NCBI GenBank assembly: GCA_037962975.1 | Contig: CM075676.1 | Span: 45,866,001 to 45,930,000, forward strand | DNA from: Clitoria ternatea | Lineage: Eukaryota > Streptophyta > Magnoliopsida > Fabales > Fabaceae | Direction: 5' to 3' | DNA length: 64,000 nucleotides | In this document: one piece after another, positions 13,309 through 24,439 of the stretch | Numbering within the stretch: the first letter of the stretch is position 1 | Layout of the letters: each line of letters begins with the position of its first letter | Made by a program: the position numbers and the translations under genes | The notes under the pieces: model-generated | Database searches by the model: none | Told to the model about the DNA's origin: nothing | Seen by the model: only the letters and a program-made list of their open reading frames with translations

Positions 13309-13320
13309 GCTCTGATACCA
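13309..13320 (-). promoter_or_regulatory. Primer binding site of the copia element
   Basis: On the minus strand this reads TGGTATCAGAGC, complementary to the 3' end of plant initiator methionine tRNA. It lies two bases inside the 5' LTR. This fixes the element's orientation. Confidence 0.9.
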
Positions 13321-13322
13321 GT

Positions 13323-13750
13323 TGTTAGGGAATTTCGCAACATCGCACCATGATTAGATTCGAGAACGAGCAAAAATGCAGAATAATAAGACACAAAATT
13401 TGATAACGGAGTTCGGCCAATTATGCCTACGTCTCCGGACTGCTGCAGATATTTTACTAATAGAAAGGGAAGATACACAAAGTGTTTACAAACACTCACA
13501 ACCTCTCAAAACCCACAACCCAATTACACCCAAATTTTCACTCACTAAAAAACTTATCTCTCTATGGTTTTCTCTCTTGAAAGCTTAGAACTTCTTAAGC
13601 TTGGAATGAATTTCCTCTTCCATGGATGCATCTATTTATAGCAAGTTTTGGGCAATGTGAATGCATTAAAAATGGTTGGCCACCAACCATTCACATTTTT
13701 CTCATTTGCAAGGTTGGTGGCCTAACAAATTAGGCCAATTTTGACTAACA
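13323..13750 (-). repeat. 5' LTR of the copia element
   Basis: It is a 428-bp direct repeat of 8715-9142 with intact TG...CA ends, and a TATA motif on the minus strand at about 13633-13640. Confidence 0.95.
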
Positions 13751-15934
13751 GAACCATCCTTGTTAACCACTCCCATTTCACCATAATGTGGGTTCTCCAT
13801 TTCGAAAACTCTAACCATTTTTTTTACATTGCTTAATGTGTTTGTTTGGGTTAAATCCACCCAATTTGATTATTTTTGTTCAATAATTAACTAGTGAAGT
13901 TCATAACAATGACTAATTCCCTTTTTATTTCATTTTAGTTTTGTGCTAGATTCTTTATTTAAATGATTATGATGTAAAAAAAATTAAAAAAATTAAGAGA
14001 GAAAAATAAGTTTTTACTAAAAGTACAAGTTAGTATAAACTTGTATAGATGCCCCTTAAAGTGTAAAAGTATCAATGATAACAAGGCTAGATCCAATTTC
14101 TAGAAGACAATCTTATATAACTGATTGTTCTTTTTCATCTCTAAACTTAGTCATACTTCTTCATGTTATCTACCCTATTTTGTACCTTGTCCTAATTACA
14201 ATCTTGATAAAGTCGTTTTGATCTTTGTCTGCATTTATGTTTAAGTATAAAAATTAGAAATTTGTCTTGTCTATAATAGTGCTAACTTATTTAGGTGTTC
14301 TTTTAGAGTGTAAACAAACTTAGGACTCGAGAAATTAAAAAGTGATTTGTCCGTTGTCCGAGGTAGAGGTTTAACCTCTTCCAACCGGAGTCCAAAAGTT
14401 ACCTCACTAACTCTCTATTTTACGCTATCTTAGTGGAGTACAGTATTATACACCTAGGTCTAGTGGGGACCCAAGCTCTTCTCATTTAGGAAATGAATTG
14501 ATGTTCAATCCGACTGTTATTGGAGAAACACAACAGAGGTGGACCTGCAAAAGATTATCTGATGCTTAAGTCAGTACGAATATTATAGAAAATATAGAGA
14601 TTACGAAAACTCTCAAGAATGTGTTCGGAATTCGTTTTAAGTTAATAAATGAGTTGTATTTATAGAACTTCCCTAGATAGATCAGTTGATTTGACCATCT
14701 TCCTAACATACTATAACAACAGTATTGGCAAGGACATGTTGTTCATACCTTGTCTAACTGACGTTCAAATGTCAACTATTCTGGCCAGTATCATTATTTA
14801 ATATCCATTCTTACAATTGTTTATAACATTGGTTTACTGGCACATTGTCCGACGATTCTGTAGTTTAGTTACCCTTTTTCGTATTAAATCATGGGTTCCT
14901 CATCCACTGATTATGGAACCGGCATGCATTTCCATTGATTATGGGGTTCGGTTTGCACCCCGGATCAAAAAGTATATCTTATGATATTCTATCAATTTTG
15001 ATTCATTTCTTGATTTGATGTTATCTTAGTTGCTAGAGATGTAAGAGTGAGATGTATTATTTTCTTGATTCTCTTAGGTGATACATCATGTCTATTTAGT
15101 AGACCATTTTTCATTCACTAATGAGTTTGTCATTTTGTTTTCCATTTACTGTGTCTTGTCTTTTTTATTTGTTTTGCCAACGAGTATAAAGGTTTTAAGT
15201 GTAGAGTTGTGTGGTGAATCATATTATAATGAACTTTAGTATCTTTAGCATGGTATCTTGACATTAATTCTATGATTACTTAACACTATTTTAGGTTAGT
15301 CTTATTATTTTGGGCCTATTTGAATCTTATAGTAATTCTATCAAATTCTTACATTTCAGAACTCCTAACCTTTGTTCACTAATTTTGTCATAACTTTTGA
15401 TTTATGTAAAATTTTATACATTAGAAAGATGACTCAAATAATTTTAATTAGACACCTCATTAAAATAATTTCTAAAAATAATCCCACTCACCACTAACAC
15501 ACATCTTATTCTTTTTTATTAATAATGAAAGCTTCAGTTTGAATCTAAACCTTCAATCTAACTAGTTTTTTTTCCCACTAGGAATGGAATCGGTATGAAG
15601 AGAATCTTCAATCTAATACCAGTTAAATTAAACCCCACTACTATACAAGTCACATAGTGAGTCAAACATGCTTTATTCATATATATTGATAGATGCAGTT
15701 TTATTTATTGCGGTCAAAACAATGTAATTTATATTTTTATATACTTATAAATAATTCCACCTTTTGACTGTCATGATTAATATATTAAACGGTTATATTA
15801 TCGTTATAATACGTAAAAAAAAATACAAAAGCATATGTAATAATATATTGTCATATAAACAATAAAGTAAATTCCTGCATAATAATCTAGGAATTGCTGC
15901 TCTGGATACATTTTATTGAATAAACCGAAGTATC
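13751..15934. other. Intergenic DNA with unclassified repeat-like block
   Basis: No coding gene was recognised. At 14056-14083 a 28-bp stretch matches peroxidase exon 4 (about 7233-7260) with two differences. The block at about 14330-14980 is less AT-rich than its surroundings and looks like an old LTR or leader fragment, but I could not find its ends or a partner copy. The remainder is AT-rich. Confidence 0.45.
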
Positions 15935-16447
15935 CTAGTTCCTATAATATATTTCCCATGAGTTCTTAATTGGTTCACAAAGGCAAGAACCATTCTCACA
16001 AATGGGTGATCCTTTACATCTCATAAATGGGGCGCACGGAAGACAATCTTTGTTTGCAAAACAATAACCTGTGCATGAATTTGGTATGACGGGTGGTGGA
16101 GGTGGATGATGCTTTTTGGTTTTTGGTTTGCAAGAGCAAGCCCCATCTTTACAGATAGGTGGTGATGATGTCTTACAATTCATATAGGGAAGGTAGGGAA
16201 GACAATCACTGCTTTTAAAACATTGAGCCGAATCTGTCCCTTCTGCATTTTTTTCTGTTACCCTTGACAATGAAATTCCTGCAAAATTAAACACATGGTT
16301 TTAGTATATTGGATATGAGTAATCCAAAAAAAATAAAATTAATCTTGTACAAAGAAAAATAGATTAGACTATCATGCAAATACCGGCATAAGATTCTATG
16401 GCGAGAATGACAAACAAAAGTAGTAGTGTGAACCAAGTCTTTGCCAT
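15935..16447 (-). CDS. Secreted two-module cysteine-rich peptide, two exons
   Basis: Exon 1 is 16447-16384 and exon 2 is 16278-15935 (GT-AG intron of 105 bp, phase 1). The product is 135 residues. Exon 1 is almost exactly a signal peptide (MAKTWFTLLLLFVILAIESYA). The mature part has two similar modules. Module one has cysteines at 41, 47, 56, 64, 69 and 71 (spacing 5-8-7-4-1). Module two has them at 94, 100, 109, 115, 120 and 122 (5-8-5-4-1), plus extra cysteines at 90 and 103. A basic, proline-rich linker (KPKTKKHHPPPPPVIPN) joins them. A signal-peptide exon followed by a mature-peptide exon and a CX5C...CX4CXC pattern recalls defensin-like and nodule cysteine-rich peptides, but I cannot place it in a named family. 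It is probably secreted; role unknown. Confidence 0.8.
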
Positions 16448-16550
16448 ATCTTCTTGGCCTCTTGGGTTTGAACTACGAAGATGTATGTGATGGTGAATGT
16501 GGCTAAGAGAAGATGGTGACTTATTGAAATGAAATTGATCTTTCGTACAT

Positions 16551-16562
16551 CTATATATATAC
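16551..16562 (-). promoter_or_regulatory. Likely TATA box of the cysteine-rich peptide gene
   Basis: The minus strand reads GTATATATATAG, about 105 bp before the ATG. That spacing suits a TATA box with a leader of about 75 nt. Confidence 0.5.
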
Positions 16563-17144
16563 TAAACCTCTTTCCGTTATAATTCATGTCATATGATTTT
16601 TTCTTTGATTTATATTTTTATTTCTGTTAATTTAATAACTTTTTTATTTGTATTGGCTTTTCATTTATATCACAATTAAATTTAACTTTTTCTTCACTCG
16701 GTGTTGACTCCATTTTTCATATGGAATATAATTGAATTATTTTATATCGATAAAAGTGTATGATAAATGATAAATATAATAATATTAATATTTTTACTAT
16801 AATTAAATGAGGAATAATAAATTTATTAAAACTATTTATTGTCACATGACATTAAATTATTAACATACGTGATTCTTTTTATTAAAATATATATATGTTA
16901 AATACCTATTTTTTTCATTCCTGTTCCTTTTAAGTCATTGTATTTTTTTCTTACCAGTTAGAGATCTCTAACAACTTTTTAGCTAATTTCAATTTGCTGC
17001 ATAATGAAATACCTACTAAATCACAACTTCTTTTAACTATATAGACAATAATTGTTATATTCACATTTTTTATTAGTTTATATAATATTATATATATTTT
17101 TAAATATAATGATCATAATAGATTCAAATATATTTCTTATTATA
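16563..17144. other. AT-rich intergenic DNA
   Basis: No gene or element was recognised. The region ends at the left target duplication (17145-17153) of the MULE. Confidence 0.6.
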
Positions 17145-17153
17145 TATTTATTA

Positions 17154-17391
17154 GGCTAAAGGATAAATTTAGCCCCTGGAATTGTTGAGATTTTGGATTT
17201 GCCCCCTGAAATAATTTTTCTTAGTATTATGTCCCTGAAAAATTTTTAAATGTTGAATATAACCCCTTCCGTTGACTGCCTCTGTCAACTGATGAGTTGG
17301 AGCCTAGTCACACGTCTGTCATGGCATATGTCGCATGTGACTCATCATTTTAGGATTAAGTCTCTGATTAGGCTTTTTTTAATTAAAGGTT
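17154..17391 (+). repeat. Left terminal inverted repeat of the MULE
   Basis: It matches the reverse complement of the right end base by base with scattered changes and small gaps. It is cut by the CACTA element at 17392, and its continuation (TTAATGAAATTAATTAG) resumes at 40124-40141. Confidence 0.9.
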
Positions 17392-17427
17392 CACAACTAA
17401 AAAAACCCCAAACAGCTACCTCAAAAT

Positions 17428-18060
17428 AGCGACCACCATATGCCGTCGCTAAATAGCGACCGTGTTAGCGACCGTCTTGTAACAAAAGGGACCAAGAATT
17501 TGTTAGCGACTACATTAGCGACCGCATCTATACGCGGTCGCTAATCCATATCAACACCGTCGCTAGAAGGGTCGCTATAGTTTAACTCCACCATTTTTTC
17601 TTTCCCGCCCTGGTTTTCAGTTCGCGGCAAAACGTTAGCGACGGTGGTATACCGTCGCTAAGGTTCCCTCCAACTAAAGCGACGGTCATGCCACGTCGCT
17701 ATTGTTTGTAATAGTGATGGAGTTGTACATCGTCGCTACCATATGAAATAATTAGTGACGGAAGTAGAACACCGTCGCTAATAATTAGTGACGGTTGGCA
17801 AATACCGTCACTATTTATGAAGAGATTAGTGACGGTACGTTCTACCGTCGCTATGTTTTCGTCTTCCCTCCACACTATTGAATTTAAATAATGGAAGTTA
17901 GTGACGGGGGTGTGAAACTGTCACTAAGATTCATGATATTAGTGACGGTATTTGTTTGCCGTCGCTAATTTTCATGCGATTAGTGACAGAAATAGTTTGT
18001 CGTCGCTACATGTTTTAATTGTAGTGACGTTTTTATCGACGGTGAAATACCGTCACTAAG
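17428..18060. repeat. CACTA left subterminal repeat array
   Basis: About 29 copies of the motif TAGCGACGG or TAGTGACGG and its reverse complement, in both orientations, are spread over 630 bp. They often pair as short hairpins with an AT-rich spacer. In En/Spm elements such motifs are binding sites for the TNP1/TnpA-type protein. Copies nearer the inside are often TAGTGACGG, which fits C to T decay at methylated CpG. Confidence 0.9.
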
Positions 18061-18228
18061 GGTTAGTCATACTCGACCAGTGCCTCTCCCTAATCATTTG
18101 CCCTAACTTTCAATCCTTCCCTTCCTCTGTTTCCCCGAATCCCTCCAACTCCCTCCCTTCCTCAGAGTTCCTCCACCCGTCTCCTCCCTCTGTTCCTTCC
18201 TCTGGCGTCACTGACTCTCTCTAACGCT

Positions 18229-18440
18229 CCCTCTCTTCCTCCGTTTAAAGCTCCTCACTGAGTTTCTCTCTCACAAACCTCCGGTCCAGCTCCAACCCTC
18301 TCTGGCTTCCTCCGTTTGAAGGTCCTCACTCAGTTTCTGTCTCAGAAACCTCCGGTCCAGCTCCAACCCTCTCTGTCTTCCTCCGTTTGAAGCTCCTCAC
18401 TCAGTTTTTCTCTCACAAACCTCCGGTCCAGCATCCTCTA
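18229..18440. repeat. 71-bp tandem repeat, pyrimidine-rich
   Basis: About three copies of a 71-bp unit containing CCTCCGTTTGAAG and CAAACCTCCGGTCCAGC lie inside a C/T-rich tract (18070-18480). It may be the leader or promoter-proximal region of the CACTA element. It has no coding sense. Confidence 0.7.
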
Positions 18441-19178
18441 TTTGAAGCTCCCTCCAACAGCTCCTTCTCTCTAGTCAAGGTGTGTTCGAATGACTTATTC
18501 CTTTTTGTTTTTATGTAGTTGATGTTTGTTGTAATAAGGTAGCTTATGTTATATTGCATAAAAAGAGAAATTTTCCTAACTTCCTTCCAGATATGTTTTA
18601 AAAGCTGATTCTTCAGACTCATTCCTGTCTTAGAACACCATGAACTATTGGCTTAGTGATTAAGGAAATAGATTCATGTATTCTTCTTCTTTGTTCTAAG
18701 AATAAATTAGTAGATACTTATAAAATTAACATATCATTGGTTATTTTGAACCTTGCCCTTGTGTTTTTGGGCCAAGCCGACACTTTAAAAAAAAATAGTG
18801 AAATGAAATATTAAACTAAACTGCTAAAAGCAGTGAAGAATTAATTGAGAAAGTTTGGATGCATTTAGTTTCAGGTTTACCTAACTTTCCTACCTTGCTA
18901 AGTCCACGAGAGATTTCCAATTCGTTATGCAATTGAGATTAAGCAAATCTGAAGTTCGTGGGAAGTTTTAAGTTGCAAATAAACTCAGGAAGAATCCATT
19001 AACTCAAATAAAATAGACATAAGTGGCTAAAATGCATTTACAGCTTCTGCAACTAGAAATGAATTCATACATAAGAAAGAAAAGAAAAGAAATTAGGTAG
19101 AAAAAGCTGTTGGTCAACTCAACACAACTGATAAGGGATATGATATGACACTTAGAGTTTGAGAGACAAGTCAAGCTT
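18441..19178. other. CACTA internal DNA 3' of the captured zinc-finger gene
   Basis: No gene is visible. It probably includes the 3' flank of the zinc-finger gene, but I see no clear capture boundary. Confidence 0.4.
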
Positions 19179-19874
19179 CTACAACTCCTCTTGTTTAGTC
19201 TTCAAATGATTAATACTACTACCAGGCAAAAAGTAACCTCTGAATCCTTCAGCCACCGAAAACTTCCCCAACCTTGGGATGTCACCAGCCAAGGATGAAT
19301 CAGATTGTGGCCCAGATGCAAGAAGATTCTCAATTCCAGTTTGTGAATACAAAAGGTGTCTATGCCACCCATTTTGAGCATGAGAACGGGACAAACCAAA
19401 AAAGGGTGTGGGTTTGTTGATCATGGAATGACCTTGAATTCCAAGTGACCTGTTATAGGAGCCATGCAAAGGCAGAGAAGCCATACTGGAGAATCTCTGG
19501 CCAAAATCTAGTGAAACTGCTTTGTGTCCTCTTTTTGCCAAACTTCTCTGACGCTTATGTGCATTCTGGTGTCCTCCAAGTGCCTGTGAACTATAGAACT
19601 TTCTTTGGCAGTAGTTGCATGAGAAAATCCTTGGCTCCAATTCATTGCCATTACTAGATTCTGAGGCATCAAAACAGTTTATGAGGTTCAGTTCTGGCTT
19701 GGACTCTGAATCTTTACTAGGGAGGCTTAGATCCAATACAAGATGTGGTGCAGACTCATTTGGTTGTTTACCATCTTCCATTGAAGAAGGTAAAGCTTTT
19801 GAGCATAGTATAGTATCTGAAAATAGGGTGTTCAAATTTTCAGATGGATGTGGCTCTGACCATAGAGGGTCCAT
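19179..19874 (-). CDS. C2H2 zinc-finger transcription factor (ZFP3/ZFP4-like) inside the CACTA element
   Basis: This is an uninterrupted single-exon frame of 231 residues, starting at the ATG reading MDPLWSEP. Codons upstream are open but contain no usable ATG. It has an EAR repression motif LDLSL at residues 48-52 and one C2H2 finger with Cys86, Cys89, His102 and His106, including the plant signature QALGGH within FSCNYCQRKFYSSQALGGHQ. The basic stretch KRQRSLAKRG follows the finger. This matches the Arabidopsis ZFP1/3/4/7 type of single-finger nuclear proteins, which bind DNA and probably repress transcription. Length is typical and no stop or frameshift is seen. It lies between the CACTA ends and opposite to the transposase genes, so it was probably captured from the host genome. 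Whether it is expressed is unknown. Confidence 0.85.
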   Translation of the reverse strand: MDPLWSEPHPSENLNTLFSDTILCSKALPSSMEDGKQPNESAPHLVLDLSLPSKDSESKPELNLINCFDASESSNGNELEPRIFSCNYCQRKFYSSQALGGHQNAHKRQRSLAKRGHKAVSLDFGQRFSSMASLPLHGSYNRSLGIQGHSMINKPTPFFGLSRSHAQNGWHRHLLYSQTGIENLLASGPQSDSSLAGDIPRLGKFSVAEGFRGYFLPGSSINHLKTKQEEL

Positions 19875-22621
19875 AAGAAATATGAAATAATGGGTTCCTT
19901 CCTGTTGGTGATCTAAGTTTGGCTTAAGAAGAAAAAATGTGAAATTTATAAAATGGTGTAACAACAATAAATGCAGTGAGTTATATGTATAGAACTAGTG
20001 GGCATTAGGCATCACTATTTTACAGTTACAATGTCTTAATATAGCAAGACCTAAAAAACAAGACATCCCAGGGAGAGTAAATGTTGTTTGATTGCAACTT
20101 ATGAGGAACACCCACGTATAACTTTTACTTCAGCATATCTCATTGGCTGTTTTTTTCCCTAACTTTTTATTGTCTTTCAACTTGTCTTTTTTACGTTTCT
20201 TGTCTCGGGGTATGCTTTTTAAGGTATATCCATGTCTATAGTTTATGATCAGTACATAGCTTTCAACATCCAGAATAATTTAGTATTATAGAAAGGACCT
20301 ATAAAAAGTGTTGAATTCTGAATTTCTTAATCCACTCGGGGGACTTGTTGTATCTATACAAAAACTCTTCTGTTTTTGTCCTGTTTAATATTAGTTTACA
20401 AATCATGATCAAAAGATGTAGTTGTGCATCTTTTCCCCAAAATTTAATTTTAACAATTTGATACATATCATTTTTAGTGTATGATTTATTTACAGTTTAC
20501 ACAACTTCAATCATTATACAAAAACAAGTCCAATTCTTGCATGAAAATCAGAGCGACAAATGTGTAAGTACGTCTAGGGAAAGATGATAAAAATCATAAC
20601 TTGTTTAAAAAGTTATTATGACCTTGAATAATTACCTAGACAATTAAATACGATTGTGCATGCTTTAGTCCATAAAATCACAAATCTAAATGACAGTAAC
20701 AAATAATGGCAGCTTGATTATAATTAAATTGCTTAAACTGGTTACAAACTATCTTAATTGACTATTTAATTAATATTCATTAAAAATATAAATTAAAAAT
20801 AAGGTGTGATAAGGATTCAATAAAATTTTACTTTGATAAAAAGAAAAATTACAAAATTTCACAATATCTGGTCGTGATATAGCTAGAGACTGTGTATGGT
20901 ATTAAACTTTATCTTTGTAAGTTTTATACATCATATTTGTTGTTTATGAAATAAACTCTCATTTTAATGATCAAAATTTTCTCATCGACTCATCGTTCAT
21001 TCAATAAAAAAATTTATCATGGGAGAATCAATATATCATTACTGATTTTTCGAAGACTATTTTGATAATATAAGCATATTTCAAGAGCCAGATTAAGATT
21101 TTAAATAAATGACTCAAGATCTTTAAGAAGGAAAAGGCTTTTACCACACTATCTGATTCATGAAGACTTTTCAAACATTATTATTAAACATCATTTATAT
21201 CAATTAATTTTCAACATTACATTAACACCAGAAACGAAATGTAGAGGAGTTGCTTGAAAAGTGAAAACTAGTATACATACACCATTTGTGCTCTAAGCAA
21301 TGTCATGAACCTCAATTCAGACACTTGATATTTTTGGCAACCTTTAAGAATAAAACTAACTTAAGTTACAGACTTAATCATGATATAAGTTCCTATTGTT
21401 GTCTAGAATAATCAAGTATACTCCGGGGTATAAAGTTTTTGATTGTTATGAACCGTCCCATGTTATTTAGTGATTTCCATCTAGAGATCTAATTATATGT
21501 CATCATACAGAGGTACAACAGCTACTGAGTAGTATTATCAGGGTCCTTTTCTTTTCCTTGATAGTGTGTCTGCTTTAACACTTAATAATTGAAAAGCCTT
21601 TTATAAAGTTTTGGACAGTGAAATTATAAACCAAATCAAAGTCATAATTCAAAACATAATAAAAGGTGAGGAGAGAGAAACAGATGAATCATGATATGGT
21701 GTGGTTGGTAGCATAGTAGTTAAAATCCCGATTTAAATCGAAAAAATCCCGATTTTATGAGTTTTTAGAGGGTCTGCGATTCAAATGGGGAAAAAATCAT
21801 ATTTCTGTCTAAAATCGTGTTAGAATCGCGATTTTTAGGAAAAAAACTTTAAAATCCCTAAAAGATTTTATACGATATATTTTCTAGGGCCCAATTTTGA
21901 AAACCTACCCGGTTGAGGCACCTGGGTCCCCATTAGCACACGTGCAGCAGAGGAAAAATATAGCATTCCTTCATTGCATAGTTGGAGCTCCCCCCACTGT
22001 CGCCGAACACAACCTTCACCGTCACTGGTCGAACAACCAACTCCACCGTCACAATTTTCCAGCTCTGCAACGCGTTTTCCAGCCCTGTTTCTCATGTTTT
22101 TCACCATCATCCTCTTAGGTACTTAACTTCTGTTCTGCTTCTGCATGTTCATTCCACCACCATCCTCTGTTTCTCACATCCTCCATCATCAAGCTGTTAG
22201 GTATTTAAAGTCCCACTCTCACCTTTTCTAGCTCTGTTCCTAACCCTGTTCATCTCCTTGCTTACATTTGATCCATTGCTGCCATTATTAATTTATTTTT
22301 GTTTTATTGTCTTTGTTCCATTGTGCACCACTTCATTCCTTAACATTGATCATAATGTATTAATTTAATAACATCTATAAGGTAAACTTGTATCCTCAAT
22401 TTGTTGTCTCGCCCATTTTGATGATGAACTTAATCTATAATTTACTTTACATGTCTCTCTTTGTTTAGTTTCCTTGCTAATTGTAACTGTCTAACCACTT
22501 ATTGGTTTGTCATGCAGACTAGCACACGTTACGCGTGGTCTCTGATCGTCTGTCGACAACTTTATATTCATCCCTGACTTTTTTCCCCAGGTAATCCCCT
22601 AACACTGACTTTCTCATTATG
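19875..22621. other. CACTA internal DNA 5' of the captured gene
   Basis: 19875-21700 is AT-rich without a gene and may include the promoter of the zinc-finger gene. Around 21720-21870 there are repeated AAAATCCCGATTT-like motifs in both orientations, which look like the end of another small element. 21890-22560 is less AT-rich and holds only short unrecognised frames; it may be leader exon sequence of the CACTA transcript. Confidence 0.4.
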
Positions 22622-22940
22622 TGTATGCATGTCAATTGTTGTTTGTTAGTGGAGGGCAAAGCTCATTAGGCAATGGTTTATGTGCTAATAACATGATTTT
22701 TTATGCATGTGTAATGTTGTTTGTTAGTGGAGAGCAGAGCTCATTAGGAATTGGTTTTGTGTGCTGATAACATAATGTTTTATGCATGTGTAATGTTGTT
22801 TGTTAGTGGAGAGCAGAGCTCATTAGGAATTGGTTTTGTGTGCTGATAACATGATTTTTTATGCATGTGTAATGTTGTTTGTTAGTGGAGAGCAGAGCTC
22901 ATTAGGACTTGGTTTTGTGTGTTGATAACATGATTTAGGA
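22622..22940. repeat. 79-bp tandem repeat in the CACTA element
   Basis: There are four copies (period 78-79 bp) of a unit containing GTTTGTTAGTGGAGAGCAGA, followed by GCTCATTAGG and ATAACATGATTTTTTATGCA. The first is the most diverged. The array ends just before the Sirevirus insertion. Confidence 0.85.
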
Positions 22941-22958
22941 CTTAATACCTCTCAATAT

Positions 22959-24383
22959 TGTGTTTGAATATGTTAACAGGTCCAAAGACGTGCAAAGATT
23001 TTGATAATGACAAGCACTCTTGAAGAAACCGATGCAAAAACAAAGACATAAAATCAAAATTGAAGTAACAGCGAAGCTAATCGATTAGGCCATAGATGCT
23101 AATCGATTAGGAGCTTTCTGTCTTGGAAGAAACTGCATCAGGGTTGAAGCTAATCGATTAGTGAAGCCACACAATCGATTAGATACTCATTGGAATTAAG
23201 ATAATCGATTGCACACTTGAGACTAATCGATTACAGAAATCAAAAATGGAATAAAATGCATCAGGTATACATGCTAATCGATTAAAGGAGCCATATAATC
23301 GATTAGGAAGCCACTGGAATTTAAGGTAATCGATTGCAATACATGCTAATCGATTAGGATGCTGCAAAAACAAATTAAATGCATCAGGTATAGATGTTAA
23401 TCGATTACAGGTAATGAGATAATCGATTAGTGACTCTCTGACTTGAAGCTAATCGATTACAACGCGAGGGTGTAATCGATTACGCTAGTGGAAAAACAGA
23501 TTTAAGTGGGAAACCAGGTCATGTCTCCACCATTCTTCAAATTTCCATTAACTGCAACGGCTATGATGGACTAGGGCACTCCTCAACAGCTATCTTGGCT
23601 CTATAAATTGAAGAGGAAGACAAGCACAAACACACAACCAAGTAGCAACAATTCATAGCTCTATTTTGTGCTTTGTAAGCCTATTTCTTGCATATTGTAC
23701 TTTTACTTGTATATCCTCTCATCTTGAGAGATTAGAATTTGGAAGAGCTTTTCATTTGTATATTTGCTCTATTGAGAGAGTGTATTGATTGTAAACAAAC
23801 ACCAAACACACAAGTTATTCACTCTAGGTTGAGTGGTTGTTCACTCTAGGTTGAGTGGTTACAAAGGTTGTGGACTCAACCTTTGGGATATTGTAAGATT
23901 GAGAGATTGGGTGGGTTGCCCTTATACTTGTGAGGATTGGGTTCTTGAGTGTGGGACACTAGGAAGCCGCAATTGCTCAAAGTTGTATCTCTAGTCTACA
24001 ATAGTGGAAAATCCTCTAAGTGGGTTGCTTAGAGGCGAGACGTACACCGGATTGGGTGGAACTCGTTACATCGGTTTGCAAGCTTCTCTTCCTCAGTCTT
24101 TTACTTCCATACATTGCATATTTGTTGATTGGTATTGTTTGGTTGAGAAGAACATACTTGAACTTGCTTAATTTGCTATACTTTAGACATTGCACACCAA
24201 GTGTTTGCTAAATTGCCTCAGCAATACTTACCTCTTGTAGTGCATTGTATATCATTGTTATTTGCTTTCACTTGCATAATCTCATAAACTTGGTTATAGA
24301 AATCAATTTCAAAGGTATTCCAAGCAAAAGTTTTATAACTCAATTCACCCCCCCTCTTGAGTATTGAGGCCACTTGAACAACA
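22959..24383 (+). repeat. Sirevirus 5' LTR
   Basis: This 1425-bp LTR contains a TATA box (TATAAAT, 23602-23608), which puts transcription start near 23635. It also contains 14 copies of AATCGATT, most of them as TAATCGATTA, between about 23078 and 23490, all upstream of the TATA box and therefore in U3. Confidence 0.95.
23078..23490. repeat. TAATCGATTA palindrome array in the 5' LTR
   Basis: Fourteen copies of the 8-bp palindrome AATCGATT, usually extended to TAATCGATTA, occur in about 410 bp at irregular spacings of roughly 20-40 bp. The spacer sequences are mostly unrelated, although phrases such as GCATCAGGTATA recur. The core is strictly conserved while the spacers are not. Confidence 0.9.
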
Positions 24384-24385
24384 AG

Positions 24386-24397
24386 TGGTATCAGAGC
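24386..24397 (+). promoter_or_regulatory. Sirevirus primer binding site
   Basis: TGGTATCAGAGC lies two bases after the 5' LTR and is complementary to the 3' end of initiator methionine tRNA. Confidence 0.95.
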
Positions 24398-24439
24398 TTG
24401 ACTCTTGGTAGATCAAGCTTAACAGCTTCAAGAGATTAA

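Larger units (their letters stand above)
8715..13750 (-). mobile_element. Ty1/copia LTR retrotransposon, decayed, minus strand
   Basis: Two 428-bp direct repeats (8715-9142, 13323-13750) bound the element. They end in TGTTAGGG and GACTAACA, with the left copy starting CG instead of TG. The 5-bp duplication GAACC flanks it at 8710-8714 and 13751-13755. A tRNA-iMet primer site sits just inside the right LTR and a purine-rich tract inside the left, so it reads right to left. About 11 differences between the LTRs by eye (roughly 97 percent identity) suggest a fairly old insertion. The coding region carries three in-frame stops and a frameshift, so this copy is not autonomous. Confidence 0.95.

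Noticed and set aside
19875..19967. N-terminal extension of the zinc-finger protein
   Set aside because: The frame is open, but its first codon is not ATG. The ATG at 19874 gives the usual family start region.
23078..23490. CRISPR-like array of short repeats and spacers
   Set aside because: The repeat is only 8-10 bp with irregular spacing, no cas genes, and the DNA is plant nuclear LTR sequence.
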